A stretch of 64,000 nucleotides of DNA from an uncultured Lachnospiraceae bacterium (GCA_903789615.1 CAIFEV010000001.1:434001-498000); one strand, 5' to 3'. Shown: positions 34,248-42,722, numbered from the stretch's first letter. The notes: a model not told the origin generated them from the sequence alone. A program made the numbers and translations.

Positions 34248-35333
34248 ATGAAACGACTTGTCGTGACAGACGGAGAAAAGCCAATTTATCCGATTGTGAT
34301 CGGAAGGAGCTTTGACAACCTGGCAGAAGAACTTGAGAATCAGAATCTTTCCGGCCGGAAGATCTGTGTTGTCTCCGAGTCCACGGTCGGCCCGCTGTAT
34401 TCTGACACCGTCTGCGGAGAGCTTCGCAAAACCGGTGCTTCCGTGTTCTGCTTCACATTCAAAGCCGGAGAGGAAAGCAAGAATTTAAATACGGTTCAGG
34501 ATCTCTATGAATTCCTGATCCGGAATCATTTTGACCGCAAGGATATGCTGGCAGCGCTTGGCGGCGGCGTGGTCGGAGATCTGACCGGATTTGCGGCGGC
34601 GACATATCTGCGCGGCATCCGCTTTATCCAGATCCCGACGTCACTTCTGGCACAGACCGATTCGTCTGTCGGCGGCAAGACCGGTGTCGATTTCCGCTCG
34701 TATAAGAATATGGTGGGGGCCTTCTATCAGCCGGTTCTCGTCTATATGAACATGTCGGTTCTTTCCAGCCTCTCCAGAAGACAGTTCATCTCAGGAATGG
34801 GGGAGATCATCAAGCACGGCATCATCCGGGACCGGGACTATTTTGAATGGCTGCAGGAACATGTTCAGGAAATCCTCGAACTGGACCCCGACACGCTCGG
34901 GCAGATGATCTATGTCAGCTGTCAGATTAAAAAAGAAGTCGTGGAGCATGACCAGAAGGAAAAGGGAGAACGGGCGGTCCTGAATTTCGGGCACACGCTC
35001 GGCCACTCCATCGAGAAACTCTGCGGTTTTACGCTCTATCACGGAGAGTGCGTTGTGCTCGGCATGATCTGCGCGCTGCACATTTCTGCCGGACGCGGCC
35101 TGATTACCCGTAAGGAGGCGGAACGCTGTGTCCGTCTGTTTGAGGCCTTCGGATTTCCGCTCACGGTGAGCGGCATTTCCGCAGACGATGTGATTCGCGT
35201 GTCCAAGTCCGACAAGAAGATGGACAGAGGGGTTATTCAGTTTATTCTGATCCATCCGTTCGGGCATGCCGTAATTGACAGAACCGTGACGGATGACGAG
35301 ATGCGGGATGCTCTGAAAGAGGTGCTCCGGTGA
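34248..35333 (+). CDS. aroB: 3-dehydroquinate synthase
   Basis: 361 residues. This NAD- and metal-dependent enzyme performs the second step of the shikimate pathway. Signatures are FKAGEESKNL, the nucleotide-binding ALGGGVVGDLTGFAAATYLRG, PTSLLAQTDSSVGGKTGVD, and the metal ligands in MGEIIKHGII, LNFGHTLGHSIE and YHGECVVLGM. ATG 34248 follows AAAAGAGGCATAC. It overlaps lspA (GTGA). Other aro genes are not in the window. Confidence 0.96.
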   Translation: MKRLVVTDGEKPIYPIVIGRSFDNLAEELENQNLSGRKICVVSESTVGPLYSDTVCGELRKTGASVFCFTFKAGEESKNLNTVQDLYEFLIRNHFDRKDMLAALGGGVVGDLTGFAAATYLRGIRFIQIPTSLLAQTDSSVGGKTGVDFRSYKNMVGAFYQPVLVYMNMSVLSSLSRRQFISGMGEIIKHGIIRDRDYFEWLQEHVQEILELDPDTLGQMIYVSCQIKKEVVEHDQKEKGERAVLNFGHTLGHSIEKLCGFTLYHGECVVLGMICALHISAGRGLITRKEAERCVRLFEAFGFPLTVSGISADDVIRVSKSDKKMDRGVIQFILIHPFGHAVIDRTVTDDEMRDALKEVLR

Positions 35334-35872
35334 AAAGCAGAAATCTTGTGAAAAAACTTCTCTGGATACTCGTTCCTTCCGCTCTTCTCATTCTGCTGGA
35401 TCAGTTCACAAAAATTGAGGCAGCTGCCCGTCTGGCAGGCAGAGCTCCTTTTGTTATTGTACCGGGGGTTCTTGAGTTCTCTTATATAGAGAATACCGGT
35501 GCGGCCTGGGGCATGATGGCAGGTGCCCGGACATTCTTCATCATTCTGACACTCATCGTAATCGCCGCGGTTATCTATGTCGTGATACGGATTCCGGATA
35601 TCTCCCGTTATAAGATGCTGATGACGTCAGCTGTATTTCTCATCTCCGGCGCCGTCGGAAATCTGATTGACCGCGTGATGCTTCATTACGTGCGCGATTT
35701 TGTTTACTTCCGGCTCATTAATTTCCCGGTATTCAATGTTGCCGACATGTGCGTCACGGCCTGTGTTATCGCGCTTATCATCGGCATCTGTTTTATCTAC
35801 CGGAATGACGATTTCAGCTTTCTGCGGCTGCACTGCCCCGGAAAGCAGGCGGAAGGCGGAGACAGGGCATGA
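35330..35872 (+). CDS. lspA: Lipoprotein signal peptidase (signal peptidase II)
   Basis: 180 residues with four membrane segments. This aspartic protease removes signal peptides from lipidated prolipoproteins. Catalytic aspartates lie in GAVGNLIDRV and FNVADMCV. LLDQFTK and EFSYIENTGAAWGMM are further family motifs. It uses a GTG start overlapping the aroB stop. The C-terminal tail (about 160-180) is a short soluble extension. It overlaps rluD by 4 bases; lspA-rluD is a common pair. Confidence 0.95.
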   Translation: MKSRNLVKKLLWILVPSALLILLDQFTKIEAAARLAGRAPFVIVPGVLEFSYIENTGAAWGMMAGARTFFIILTLIVIAAVIYVVIRIPDISRYKMLMTSAVFLISGAVGNLIDRVMLHYVRDFVYFRLINFPVFNVADMCVTACVIALIIGICFIYRNDDFSFLRLHCPGKQAEGGDRA

Positions 35873-36789
35873 GCGGTAAAAGAAGCCTTTCCGTTGACAC
35901 GGAGGACGCAGGCGTGCGCCTGGACCGGTATCTTTCTGATGAAATTCCCGAATATTCCCGCACGTTCTTACAGAAGCTGATAAGAGACGGAAAGGTTCTG
36001 GTAAATGGTCAGCCTTCCCGTCCCAGGAACACGGTAAATGCCGGAGACGAAGTCGCTTTGGAAATCCCGGAGGCCGCGGACCCGGAAATTCTGCCGCAGG
36101 ATATCCCTCTGGATATTCTCTATGAGGACCGCGACATCATCGTCGTAAACAAACCAAAGGGGATGGTGGTTCATCCGGCTCCGGGCCATCCGGACGGAAC
36201 GCTTGTGAATGCACTTCTGTATCACTGCCGGGGCAATCTCTCCGGCATTAACGGCGTTGCGAGGCCGGGAATTGTCCATCGGATCGACAAGGACACGACC
36301 GGTGTACTCGTTGCCGCGAAGACAGATGAGGCACACCGCTTTCTGGCGGAACAGCTGGCTGTTCACTCGATCACGAGAGTTTACGAGGCCATTGTATACA
36401 ATTCGTTTACAGAGGAGACGGGGACGGTCGACAGGCCGCTCGGGAGAGATCCGAAGGACAGGAAGAAATTCGCCGTCACGGCAGGCGGGCGCCGCGCCGT
36501 GACACATTACCGCGTGATATGCAATCTGGGAAAGTTTGCGCACATCGCGTGCCGGCTCGAGACCGGGAGGACTCACCAGATTCGCGTTCACATGGCATAC
36601 ATCGGCCATCCGCTGCTCGGCGACCCTCTGTACGGGCCGCCAAAATGCCCGTACAGGCTGAAAGGACAGTGCCTTCACGCCCGCACGCTTGGATTTATTC
36701 ATCCGTCTACAAAGCAGTATATGGAATTTGAGGCGCCTCTTCCGGAGTATTTTCAGAAACTGCTTAGGACGCTCGGAGAAAGCAATTGA
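35869..36789 (+). CDS. rluD: RluD-type 23S rRNA pseudouridine synthase
   Basis: 306 residues. An N-terminal S4 RNA-binding domain (RLDRYLSDEIPEYSRTFLQKLI) is followed by the catalytic domain with the aspartate motif VHRIDKDTTGVLVAAKT, then GRTHQIRVHMAYIGHPLLGD. RluD-type enzymes modify helix 69 of 23S rRNA. Position after lspA supports rluD over the related RluA and RluC types, but the exact site cannot be read from sequence. The start overlaps lspA. Confidence 0.9.
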   Translation: MSGKRSLSVDTEDAGVRLDRYLSDEIPEYSRTFLQKLIRDGKVLVNGQPSRPRNTVNAGDEVALEIPEAADPEILPQDIPLDILYEDRDIIVVNKPKGMVVHPAPGHPDGTLVNALLYHCRGNLSGINGVARPGIVHRIDKDTTGVLVAAKTDEAHRFLAEQLAVHSITRVYEAIVYNSFTEETGTVDRPLGRDPKDRKKFAVTAGGRRAVTHYRVICNLGKFAHIACRLETGRTHQIRVHMAYIGHPLLGDPLYGPPKCPYRLKGQCLHARTLGFIHPSTKQYMEFEAPLPEYFQKLLRTLGESN

Positions 36790-36806
36790 TTAAAATCCAT
36801 ATTCAT

Positions 36807-36835
36807 TTGAATTTTGCAGATCTTTTGGTTATAAT
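36807..36835 (+). promoter_or_regulatory. Predicted promoter for the cytidylate-kinase-like gene
   Basis: TTGAAT (36807-36812), a 17-base spacer and TATAAT (36830-36835), 66 bases before ATG 36902. The leader carries a small CAAAAG/CTTTTG dyad (36843-36862), probably of no importance. Confidence 0.65.
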
Positions 36836-36901
36836 AAACTCACAAAAGACGTGAGGCTTTTGCCGGTAAGCCGCTGCAGCTTTAAGCAGGAGGAATTGAA
36901 T

Positions 36902-37549
36902 ATGGACAGTCGTACAGTTATTACGATAGGACGAGAGTTCGGTAGCGGAGGCCATGAAGTTGGCACAAAGCTCGCGGAAAAGCTTGGAATCAAATGCTAC
37001 GACAAGGAACTCCTTGAAGAGGCAGCCAAGTCCAGCGAGATGGCGGAGGAACTTTTTCAGTCGCACGATGAGAAGCCGACGAACAGTTTCCTTTACTCGC
37101 TTGTAATGGATACATATTCCCTCGGGTACACGAACACGTACAATGAGATGCCGATCAACCACAAAATCTTTCTTGCCCAGTTTGATGCGATCAAGAAACT
37201 GGCTGAGAAGGAATCCTGTGTTATCGTGGGCCGCTGCGCCGACTATGCGCTTGAAGACGACCCGTTTGCGGTGAGCGTGTGGATCGGTGCAAGCCTGGAT
37301 AAGCGCGTCGCGCGAATCCGGCGCCTGTACGACCTGAGTGAGGAGAAGGCGGCCGACCTGATTCAGAAGACGGATCGTAAGAGATCCAACTACTACAACT
37401 ATTATTCCAGCAAGAAGTGGGGCGAAGCCAAGAGCTACGATCTTTGCATCGACAGCGGAGAAATCGGTATTGACGGCGCTGTCGAACTGATCCTGAAGTT
37501 TATTGAACTCAAGGAAAAGCTGAATGCTTCCGGCGGAAATGCAATCTGA
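36902..37549 (+). CDS. Cytidylate kinase-like family protein (first copy)
   Basis: 215 residues from ATG 36902 (GCAGGAGGAATTGAAT upstream). It matches the cytidylate kinase-like (PF13189) family: VITIGREFGSGGHEVGTKLAEKLGIKCYDKELL at the N-terminus, then SCVIVGRCADYAL and a C-terminal DRKRSNYYNYYSSKKWG-type lid region. In place of a Walker A lysine this family usually has Arg in GSGGR; this copy has His. Catalytic activity on CMP has not been generally shown for the family. It has its own promoter and terminator. A paralogue is at 46550. Confidence 0.85.
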   Translation: MDSRTVITIGREFGSGGHEVGTKLAEKLGIKCYDKELLEEAAKSSEMAEELFQSHDEKPTNSFLYSLVMDTYSLGYTNTYNEMPINHKIFLAQFDAIKKLAEKESCVIVGRCADYALEDDPFAVSVWIGASLDKRVARIRRLYDLSEEKAADLIQKTDRKRSNYYNYYSSKKWGEAKSYDLCIDSGEIGIDGAVELILKFIELKEKLNASGGNAI

Positions 37550-37569
37550 TTTAATTCCATAAAGTTTTC

Positions 37570-37604
37570 AGCGGCTGTGCAGTATGCATGGCCGCTTATT
37601 TTTA
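37570..37604 (+). terminator. Terminator after the cytidylate-kinase-like gene
   Basis: AGCGGC (37570-37575) pairs with GCCGCT (37591-37596), followed by TATTTTTA. Confidence 0.6.
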
Positions 37605-37670
37605 TGCAATCGGCATTTGCCAGATATTCCGGAAAAATGCATGAAATTCACGATTTTTCATCCGTAACAC

Positions 37671-37699
37671 TTGAAATACGACTATCAGCCGCTTATAAT
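37671..37699 (+). promoter_or_regulatory. Strong promoter for the cysteine hydrolase-permease pair
   Basis: TTGAAA (37671-37676), a 17-base spacer and TATAAT (37694-37699). The expected start site is near 37706, inside a dyad. Confidence 0.7.
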
Positions 37700-37705
37700 G
37701 CATAA

Positions 37706-37724
37706 ATACACAGTAAATGTGTAT
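37706..37724 (+). promoter_or_regulatory. Operator-like dyad at the predicted transcription start
   Basis: ATACACA (37706-37712) and TGTGTAT (37718-37724) form a perfect 7-bp inverted repeat with a 5-base centre, 6 bases after the -10. The position is classic for a repressor site; as RNA it would be a small hairpin at the 5' end. The regulator is not identified. Confidence 0.45.
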
Positions 37725-37750
37725 GAATATACTATACTCCGTAAGATGCA

Positions 37751-37790
37751 AAGGTGCACGTAGAAGACTTGTTACGTGCACTTTTCTTTT
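37751..37790 (+). terminator. Leader terminator (attenuator) before the cysteine hydrolase gene
   Basis: GTGCACGT (37754-37761) pairs with ACGTGCAC (37774-37781), with flanking A/T pairs and TTTTCTTTT after it. It lies between the promoter at 37671 and ATG 37813, so expression needs read-through or antitermination. I did not recognise a known riboswitch class in the roughly 45-base segment before it. Confidence 0.65.
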
Positions 37791-37812
37791 ACAGAATGAG
37801 AGGAACGAATTC

Positions 37813-38529
37813 ATGAAAGTAAATCCCAAATATCTGTCCTTTTATTACCAGAACATGAAAGAAATTCCGGACATTCAGCTGGATCCGGCCAAAACAGCGC
37901 TTCTCATCATTGATATGCAGAATGAGTTTGTGCTCCGGGATTTCGGTGAAGCGGCACGTTTTAAAGAAGAAGGCGACTGGGAGCGCTGGATACCGTTTCA
38001 CGACCGTCTTGACGACGTGACCATCCCTGCCTGCAGGAAGCTGCTTACCTATTTCCGGGAGAAGGGAATGTATGTCACATACGGGCGCATAGCGTGTCTT
38101 CGCGAGGATGGAGCGGACCGCAGCATGGTCCAGAAATCCGAAGGGTGGAACGGAATGTTGCTGCCCGTTGATTCAAAGAATGCCGCCATCATCGATGAGC
38201 TCGCGCCGCAGAAGGATGAGATCGTCGTCAACAAGACGACCGACAGTGTGCTGGCCGGGACCAATTACGCGAGACTGCTGCGGAACATGGGCGTTGACAC
38301 CGTGGTCGTCTGCGGAATCGTGACCGATCAGTGCGTGGCCGGTACGGTCCGGGAGCTCGCAGACAATGATTTCCGGGTCATCACGGTGGAGGACGGATGC
38401 GCTGCCGCAGATCAGGAACTTCACGATGCGGAGCTCAAGATCATGAACATAATCTACTGCAACGTTCTGTCTTCAGACGAGACAATAGAAGTCATCGAGC
38501 AGAACCGCAAGAGACTGGAAAAGCTTTAA
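37813..38529 (+). CDS. Isochorismatase-like cysteine hydrolase, substrate unknown
   Basis: 238 residues from ATG 37813 (GAGAGGAACG upstream). The family catalytic triad is present: Asp34 in ALLIIDMQNEF, Lys141 in VVNKTTDSVLAGT and Cys174 in VVVCGIVTDQCVAGT, the last with the usual cis-peptide neighbourhood. Relatives include nicotinamidase, N-carbamoylsarcosine amidase, ureidoacrylate amidase and biuret hydrolase. The presence of the cysteine argues for amide hydrolysis and against true isochorismatase. The next gene is an amino acid permease, which suggests uptake and hydrolysis of a small nitrogen compound; that is inference. The gene sits behind a promoter, dyad and leader terminator. Confidence 0.88.
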   Translation: MKVNPKYLSFYYQNMKEIPDIQLDPAKTALLIIDMQNEFVLRDFGEAARFKEEGDWERWIPFHDRLDDVTIPACRKLLTYFREKGMYVTYGRIACLREDGADRSMVQKSEGWNGMLLPVDSKNAAIIDELAPQKDEIVVNKTTDSVLAGTNYARLLRNMGVDTVVVCGIVTDQCVAGTVRELADNDFRVITVEDGCAAADQELHDAELKIMNIIYCNVLSSDETIEVIEQNRKRLEKL

Positions 38530-38578
38530 AGCAGGATACTCTTGCGCAAAACAGAGACAGGAGAGGAGAGAGGAAAGT

Positions 38579-39961
38579 ATGGAAAATGGCACCGGGCTTA
38601 AAAAGACTCTGAGTATGCCGCAGCTGATCGCGCTGGCTGCCGGCGGCATGATCGCCGCCTGGATGGTCGAAATTCAGTACTGGTTCGAGCTGACCGGATC
38701 AGGATGCATCATCGCACTCATTCTGTGCGGTATTCTGGTACTTCCGCTGTGCTTTGTGTACACGGAAATGACCACAATGCTGCCATTCGCCGGCGGTGAA
38801 AATGTATGGGTTTCCAATGCATTCGGCTGGAACGCCGGCTGGATCATCTGCTGGTTCGTCCTGCTGTTGTACGTAATGGCAATGCCCACTGTTTCATATG
38901 GTATCGCCAGCATGATGGGCTATATGTTCCCGGTCAGCAGTTTTCAGGTCAAGATTCTTGCTGCCGCAATTCTTGTCGTCTGGTTTTTCCTGACGAATTT
39001 TGAACTCAGGTTTATCGCCAGACTTCAGAACATTCTGTTCTGGTCGACACTGATCGTATCGCTGATCGCCTCCTGCATCTTCATCGCCAGCGGTTCCTGG
39101 AGCCTGTCAAACTTCACCGGGAACCTGCTTCCGAACGGCGGATCCGGCATGGCAGCTGCCGTAGCTCTGTTAATCATGAAGTTCATCGGCTTTGATCTCA
39201 TTCCGCAGATGTCGGAGGAAATCGCTTTCCCGAAGAAAAAGCTCTGGAAGGCTTTCATCGGTTCCCTCGGATTCACAGTTCTCATCTACGGCATGGCAAT
39301 CGTCGGCGTCGGCGGAATTATCTCGCAGGACTGGGTTCTTCAGACAGACATCGTGGACCCGCGCGTTGCGGATATGATCGATATGCACTGGCTCGGCATT
39401 ATAATCGTCGTCATGGGGATCGGCACCTGCCTGACAACGCTGTCCGGATTCTGGATGGCCGCTTCCCGCACTCTGTTCGGTGCTGCAAAGCAGAATCAGT
39501 TCACTTCAAAGCTTGCCGTACTGAACAAACACGGTCAGCCGGTCGCTGCTAACATCATCGTCGGCATTCTTTCCATCTATTTCACCGTGTTTGCGCCGGA
39601 CGCATGGGTGAACTACATCTACACGATTTACGGACTGACGGCCGGCATCGTGTATTTGTCGGTATGCCTATCCTTCCTGAGGCTGCGCAGGACTCATCCG
39701 GAATGGGAGCGTCCGTACCGGCTGAGAGCCGGGGGGTTCTTCGGTCTGGTCGGTGTCGCTTTCTGCCTGTACGTCATCGGAGTGTCCCTCACATCCATGG
39801 ATGCATCGGCATGGGCCGCGATGGGAATTTACATAGCACTCGGTGTTCCGTTCTTCGTGTATGCCCGTGTGATGCAGAAGAAAGATCCCAGGAACTGGAA
39901 GCAGATCATCACCAGCCCGGAGAACCCGGATTTTGAGACGACAAGCGCCTCGGCGGGGTGA
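38579..39961 (+). CDS. APC-family amino acid permease
   Basis: 460 residues with about twelve membrane segments. The N-terminus has the APC glycine-rich helix (LIALAAGGMIAAW), but the usual acidic or polar neighbours differ, so the substrate cannot be assigned. Other markers are LPFAGGENVWVSNAFGW near segment 2, FIGFDLIPQMSEEIAFPKKKLWKA after segment 6 (the common APC 'EE...P' loop) and ASRTLFGAAKQNQF. ATG 38579 follows GGAGAGGAGAGAGG. It lies 49 bases after the cysteine hydrolase and ends at a strong terminator, so the two form one transcript. Confidence 0.88.
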   Translation: MENGTGLKKTLSMPQLIALAAGGMIAAWMVEIQYWFELTGSGCIIALILCGILVLPLCFVYTEMTTMLPFAGGENVWVSNAFGWNAGWIICWFVLLLYVMAMPTVSYGIASMMGYMFPVSSFQVKILAAAILVVWFFLTNFELRFIARLQNILFWSTLIVSLIASCIFIASGSWSLSNFTGNLLPNGGSGMAAAVALLIMKFIGFDLIPQMSEEIAFPKKKLWKAFIGSLGFTVLIYGMAIVGVGGIISQDWVLQTDIVDPRVADMIDMHWLGIIIVVMGIGTCLTTLSGFWMAASRTLFGAAKQNQFTSKLAVLNKHGQPVAANIIVGILSIYFTVFAPDAWVNYIYTIYGLTAGIVYLSVCLSFLRLRRTHPEWERPYRLRAGGFFGLVGVAFCLYVIGVSLTSMDASAWAAMGIYIALGVPFFVYARVMQKKDPRNWKQIITSPENPDFETTSASAG

Positions 39962-40000
39962 CAGGTTTCAGGTTCTGCATTTTTGACGATATGTTTAAAG

Positions 40001-40034
40001 ACGTGTCAGGCTGTCCGTGCCTGACACGTTTTTT
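40001..40034 (+). terminator. Strong terminator after the permease
   Basis: ACGTGTCAGGC (40001-40011) pairs perfectly with GCCTGACACGT (40019-40029), followed by six T. The opposite strand has only a short T run (CTTT), so it may weakly serve the convergent recombinase gene too. Confidence 0.85.
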
Positions 40035-40072
40035 GAAGGGAAAATGGAACGGATACGAAATGTGGCGGGAGA

Positions 40073-41155
40073 TTACGGTTTACTGCCGTTTTCGTTTCCA
40101 TTCCGGCGCAGGTGCACCTTATTGCGCGCATTCCGGCGGTTTTCCTCCGCCTGGTCCGCATAGTGCCGCCGTGTGGTATTGACGTCTTTATGGCCAAGCA
40201 CGTCGGCCACAAGGTATATGTCGTGCGTTTCCTGATACAGATTGGTTCCGTATGTAGAGCGGAGCTTGTGCGGCGTGATGTGTTTTACCGTTGTGACGGT
40301 CTGGGCATATTTTTTGACCATATACTCGATGGAACGCACGCCGAGTCGGGTTCCTTTCTGCGAGAGAAACAGGGCGTCGCTGTCTGCAGTGGCTGCTTCG
40401 AGCTTTTTTCTCTGCGCAAGATAGGGCAGCAGTGCATCCCGTACCTCGTCACCGAAATACACAAAGCTCTCGGCACCGCCTTTCCGGATTATGCGGATGC
40501 GGTCATTGTCCAGATCAACGTCTTTTATATCCAGACCTGCACACTCAGAGACACGGATACCGGTTCCGAGCATCAGTGTGAGAAGAGCAAGATCACGGCT
40601 TTTCAGTTTGTTGTGAAAGACGAGCTGCTGTTTTGTAAGATGATCACCGGACTCAACATTGTCCAGAAATTCGGCGACTTCATTCGGATCCATGCGGATA
40701 ATCGCCTTGTCGTGAATCTTCGGAACCTGAACTTTTACAGCCGGATTTGTGGGGATCTTGTCCATGCGGTACAGATACGCGAACAGAGCCCGGATCGAGC
40801 AGAGTTTCCGCTTGAGCGCGCGGTCGCCGTTTGAGACAAGCTCGGACTGATCATTGCGGTAGACGCGTTCGTGACGCAGGAAGCTTTCAATCTGCGGCGC
40901 TGTGATGGAACCGAATTGTTCAAGTGTTATATCCTTAATATTTGTTCCGTTCATCGAAGGAATTTCCGACACAAGGTACCGGAAGAAATTCCGAATGTCC
41001 CACGCATAGGCCAGCTGGGTACGCGGCTGTCTGGAAAACTCGATGGCGTTAAAATACCCGGAGACAAAGGAGGGAAGTTCCTTAAGGATATCCTCGAGCT
41101 TTTCAGAACAGATGATCTGATTTTTTTCTGTATATGTATTTGTTTTATTCGGCAT
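40073..41155 (-). CDS. XerC-like tyrosine recombinase
   Basis: 360 residues. The start is taken at ATG 41155 because GAAGG lies at the right distance; a GTG three codons earlier (41164) overlaps that site. An N-terminal SAM-like core-binding domain (about 25-140) precedes the catalytic domain with Arg in GTGIRVSECAGL, Lys in IIRKGG, HKLRSTYG (His-x-x-Arg) and LGHKDVNTTRRHYA (His and the tyrosine nucleophile). It is closer in my recall to a recombinase carried as a core gene by many Lachnospiraceae than to phage integrases. No att repeats, excisionase or cargo genes are seen, so a chromosomal role such as dimer resolution is more likely than mobility. It is the only Xer-like gene here. Confidence 0.85.
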   Translation of the reverse strand: MPNKTNTYTEKNQIICSEKLEDILKELPSFVSGYFNAIEFSRQPRTQLAYAWDIRNFFRYLVSEIPSMNGTNIKDITLEQFGSITAPQIESFLRHERVYRNDQSELVSNGDRALKRKLCSIRALFAYLYRMDKIPTNPAVKVQVPKIHDKAIIRMDPNEVAEFLDNVESGDHLTKQQLVFHNKLKSRDLALLTLMLGTGIRVSECAGLDIKDVDLDNDRIRIIRKGGAESFVYFGDEVRDALLPYLAQRKKLEAATADSDALFLSQKGTRLGVRSIEYMVKKYAQTVTTVKHITPHKLRSTYGTNLYQETHDIYLVADVLGHKDVNTTRRHYADQAEENRRNARNKVHLRRNGNENGSKP

Positions 41156-41228
41156 TGCAGACACCTTCAGATATGCATATTTTCCGGAACCAGCGAAAAC
41201 ATGTCCCGGAGAGCAGAAATCAATCTAT

Positions 41229-41250
41229 TCGCTAAACGCAAGTTTAACGA
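41229..41250 (-). promoter_or_regulatory. Dyad in the recombinase 5' leader
   Basis: TCGCTAAAC (41229-41237) and GTTTAACGA (41242-41250) form a 9-bp inverted repeat with one mismatch and a 4-base centre. It lies about 15-35 bases downstream of the predicted start site, a position where a bound protein could block transcription. Confidence 0.35.
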
Positions 41251-41270
41251 AATGATAGTGGCTGCTTCTC

Positions 41271-41299
41271 AGTATACCGGGCTATCCGGCGCATTTCAA
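41271..41299 (-). promoter_or_regulatory. Predicted promoter for the XerC-like recombinase
   Basis: On the - strand, TTGAAA (41299-41294), a 17-base spacer and TATACT (41276-41271). It gives a leader of about 110 bases before ATG 41155. Confidence 0.65.
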
Positions 41300-41354
41300 G
41301 TCCACTGCGGCTTAAAGGCGTTTCTGCCATCAGACAACAAGGCATTTCAGCATT

Positions 41355-42560
41355 TCAGACGATATCCCTGTGCATCAACCGTCCGCCGTCCGGTATCGCT
41401 TCTTCAATCACTGCGCCTGTCATCCTGGCAAACCGGCGTATCTTTTCTTTTTCGCCTTCCTCACATACGGATATGTTCACGCCTTTCTGACCGTTTCGTC
41501 CGGTCCGGCCGGCCCGGTTTACAAATGTCCGGACATCCTCCGGAAGTCTGTACTGGATGACAGCTGCAACGCCTCCCAGATTCATACCGCGTCCGAGTGC
41601 GTCGGTCGTGATCATTATACTGGTCAGTCCGTCGTCAAAACGCCTTTTCTGATTTCGGATCTCCCTCTTATCAGATTTTCCGTCAATATACGAAACCCGG
41701 TATCCGCGCCTGTTCAGCTTTGTGAAAATCTGCCGGATCTCATAGCTGTTTGCTGTAAACACAATGATTTTATCGTCTTTCCGGAATGTGTTGATGATCT
41801 GCCGGGTTGTCTCAAACCGCATTCGGAGTGTTGTATATACAACAACATTGTGCACCGTATCCGGAATATGTATGGAGGAATCCCGGAATTCTGTGTAGGG
41901 ATTCTTTAGAATCGAATCAAACAGCGACTCTGCCCGTCTGTTCAGGGTGGCAGAAAATCCGATAAACTGGGTATCTCTTAAAAACTTTGACGCAATATAA
42001 ATGCAGTCATCGCGGAACGAGTGGCTGCTGAGTTCGTCGGCTTCGTCCATGACGAGAACCTGTGTCATATCCGGAAACTTATTTTTCAGTGCGGAGTTCT
42101 GGATGTGCAGCTTCTTTTCGTCGATATATTTGCGGATGACACCGGGTGTTCCGACTATAAAGTTCGGATGCTTCTTTCGGAGATCCTCGAGCTGACGGTT
42201 GCGGTTGCCTTCAGTAAGAAGCGATATGACCGAGTAATCGTACCGGATGCCGGCATTCCTGAGATCCCGAATATCTCTGACCGTCTGATGGACAAGTTCA
42301 GAGGAAGGAACAAGAATAATGCCAAACAGTCCGGTCATAGTCTGCGGGTTAAAACGTGCCGCAAGAGGAATCAGATACGCAAGTGTCTTTCCGGACCCCG
42401 TCTCGGACATTCCAAGGAAGTTCTTCCCTGCAGCGATAAGGGGGTACGATACGCGTTGAACAGCGGTCGGGGTATGGATACTCTTCGTTTCGAGATATGC
42501 TGTCAGATCGGCCGGAACTCCAAGTTCCGGAAAGACAGAAAAGGATTTGGACTGTTTCAT
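41355..42560 (-). CDS. DEAD-box RNA helicase
   Basis: 401 residues from ATG 42560; a TTG five codons earlier is less likely because TTGAGG there serves as the ribosome binding site. Motifs in order: Q motif region PTAVQRVSYPLIAAGKN, Walker A SETGSGKTLAYL, PSSELVHQ (Ia), VGTPGVI (Ib), MDEADE (II), FSATL (III), IVFTANSYE (IV), TTDALGRGMN (V) and NRAGRTGRNG (VI). It unwinds RNA or remodels RNA-protein complexes. It ends at motif VI plus about 35 residues, without the basic C-terminal extension of CsdA/DbpA types, so the target is not evident. The motifs are complete. Confidence 0.9.
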   Translation of the reverse strand: MKQSKSFSVFPELGVPADLTAYLETKSIHTPTAVQRVSYPLIAAGKNFLGMSETGSGKTLAYLIPLAARFNPQTMTGLFGIILVPSSELVHQTVRDIRDLRNAGIRYDYSVISLLTEGNRNRQLEDLRKKHPNFIVGTPGVIRKYIDEKKLHIQNSALKNKFPDMTQVLVMDEADELSSHSFRDDCIYIASKFLRDTQFIGFSATLNRRAESLFDSILKNPYTEFRDSSIHIPDTVHNVVVYTTLRMRFETTRQIINTFRKDDKIIVFTANSYEIRQIFTKLNRRGYRVSYIDGKSDKREIRNQKRRFDDGLTSIMITTDALGRGMNLGGVAAVIQYRLPEDVRTFVNRAGRTGRNGQKGVNISVCEEGEKEKIRRFARMTGAVIEEAIPDGGRLMHRDIV

Positions 42561-42722
42561 ACGGATAAACCTCAACGGATCAGATTGTTATGTCAGAATG
42601 CAGTAAATGAGCCCGGGCCGGAGAAAACTGCAGCCCGCCTGGCGTGTTTGCTTCCAGACAAGACTATCACAAATCCGTAAGGTTTTCTATCATGCCGTCA
42701 AAGCGGCAGAAGGAACATTCGG

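Noticed and set aside
37706-37790. Guanidine, preQ1 or other known riboswitch in the cysteine hydrolase leader
   Set aside because: I could not find the conserved loop sequences of these classes; only a dyad and a terminator are supported.
40073-41164. Tyrosine recombinase as evidence of a phage or integrative element
   Set aside because: No att repeats, tRNA target, excisionase, phage or conjugation genes nearby; flanking genes and base use look like the rest of the chromosome, and the protein resembles a core recombinase.
42661-42722. Possible CxxC-containing short frame (CSFCRFDGM) downstream of the YneA-like gene on the - strand
   Set aside because: No start codon with a ribosome binding site, and the upstream part overlaps the YneA-like gene in another frame; most likely chance.
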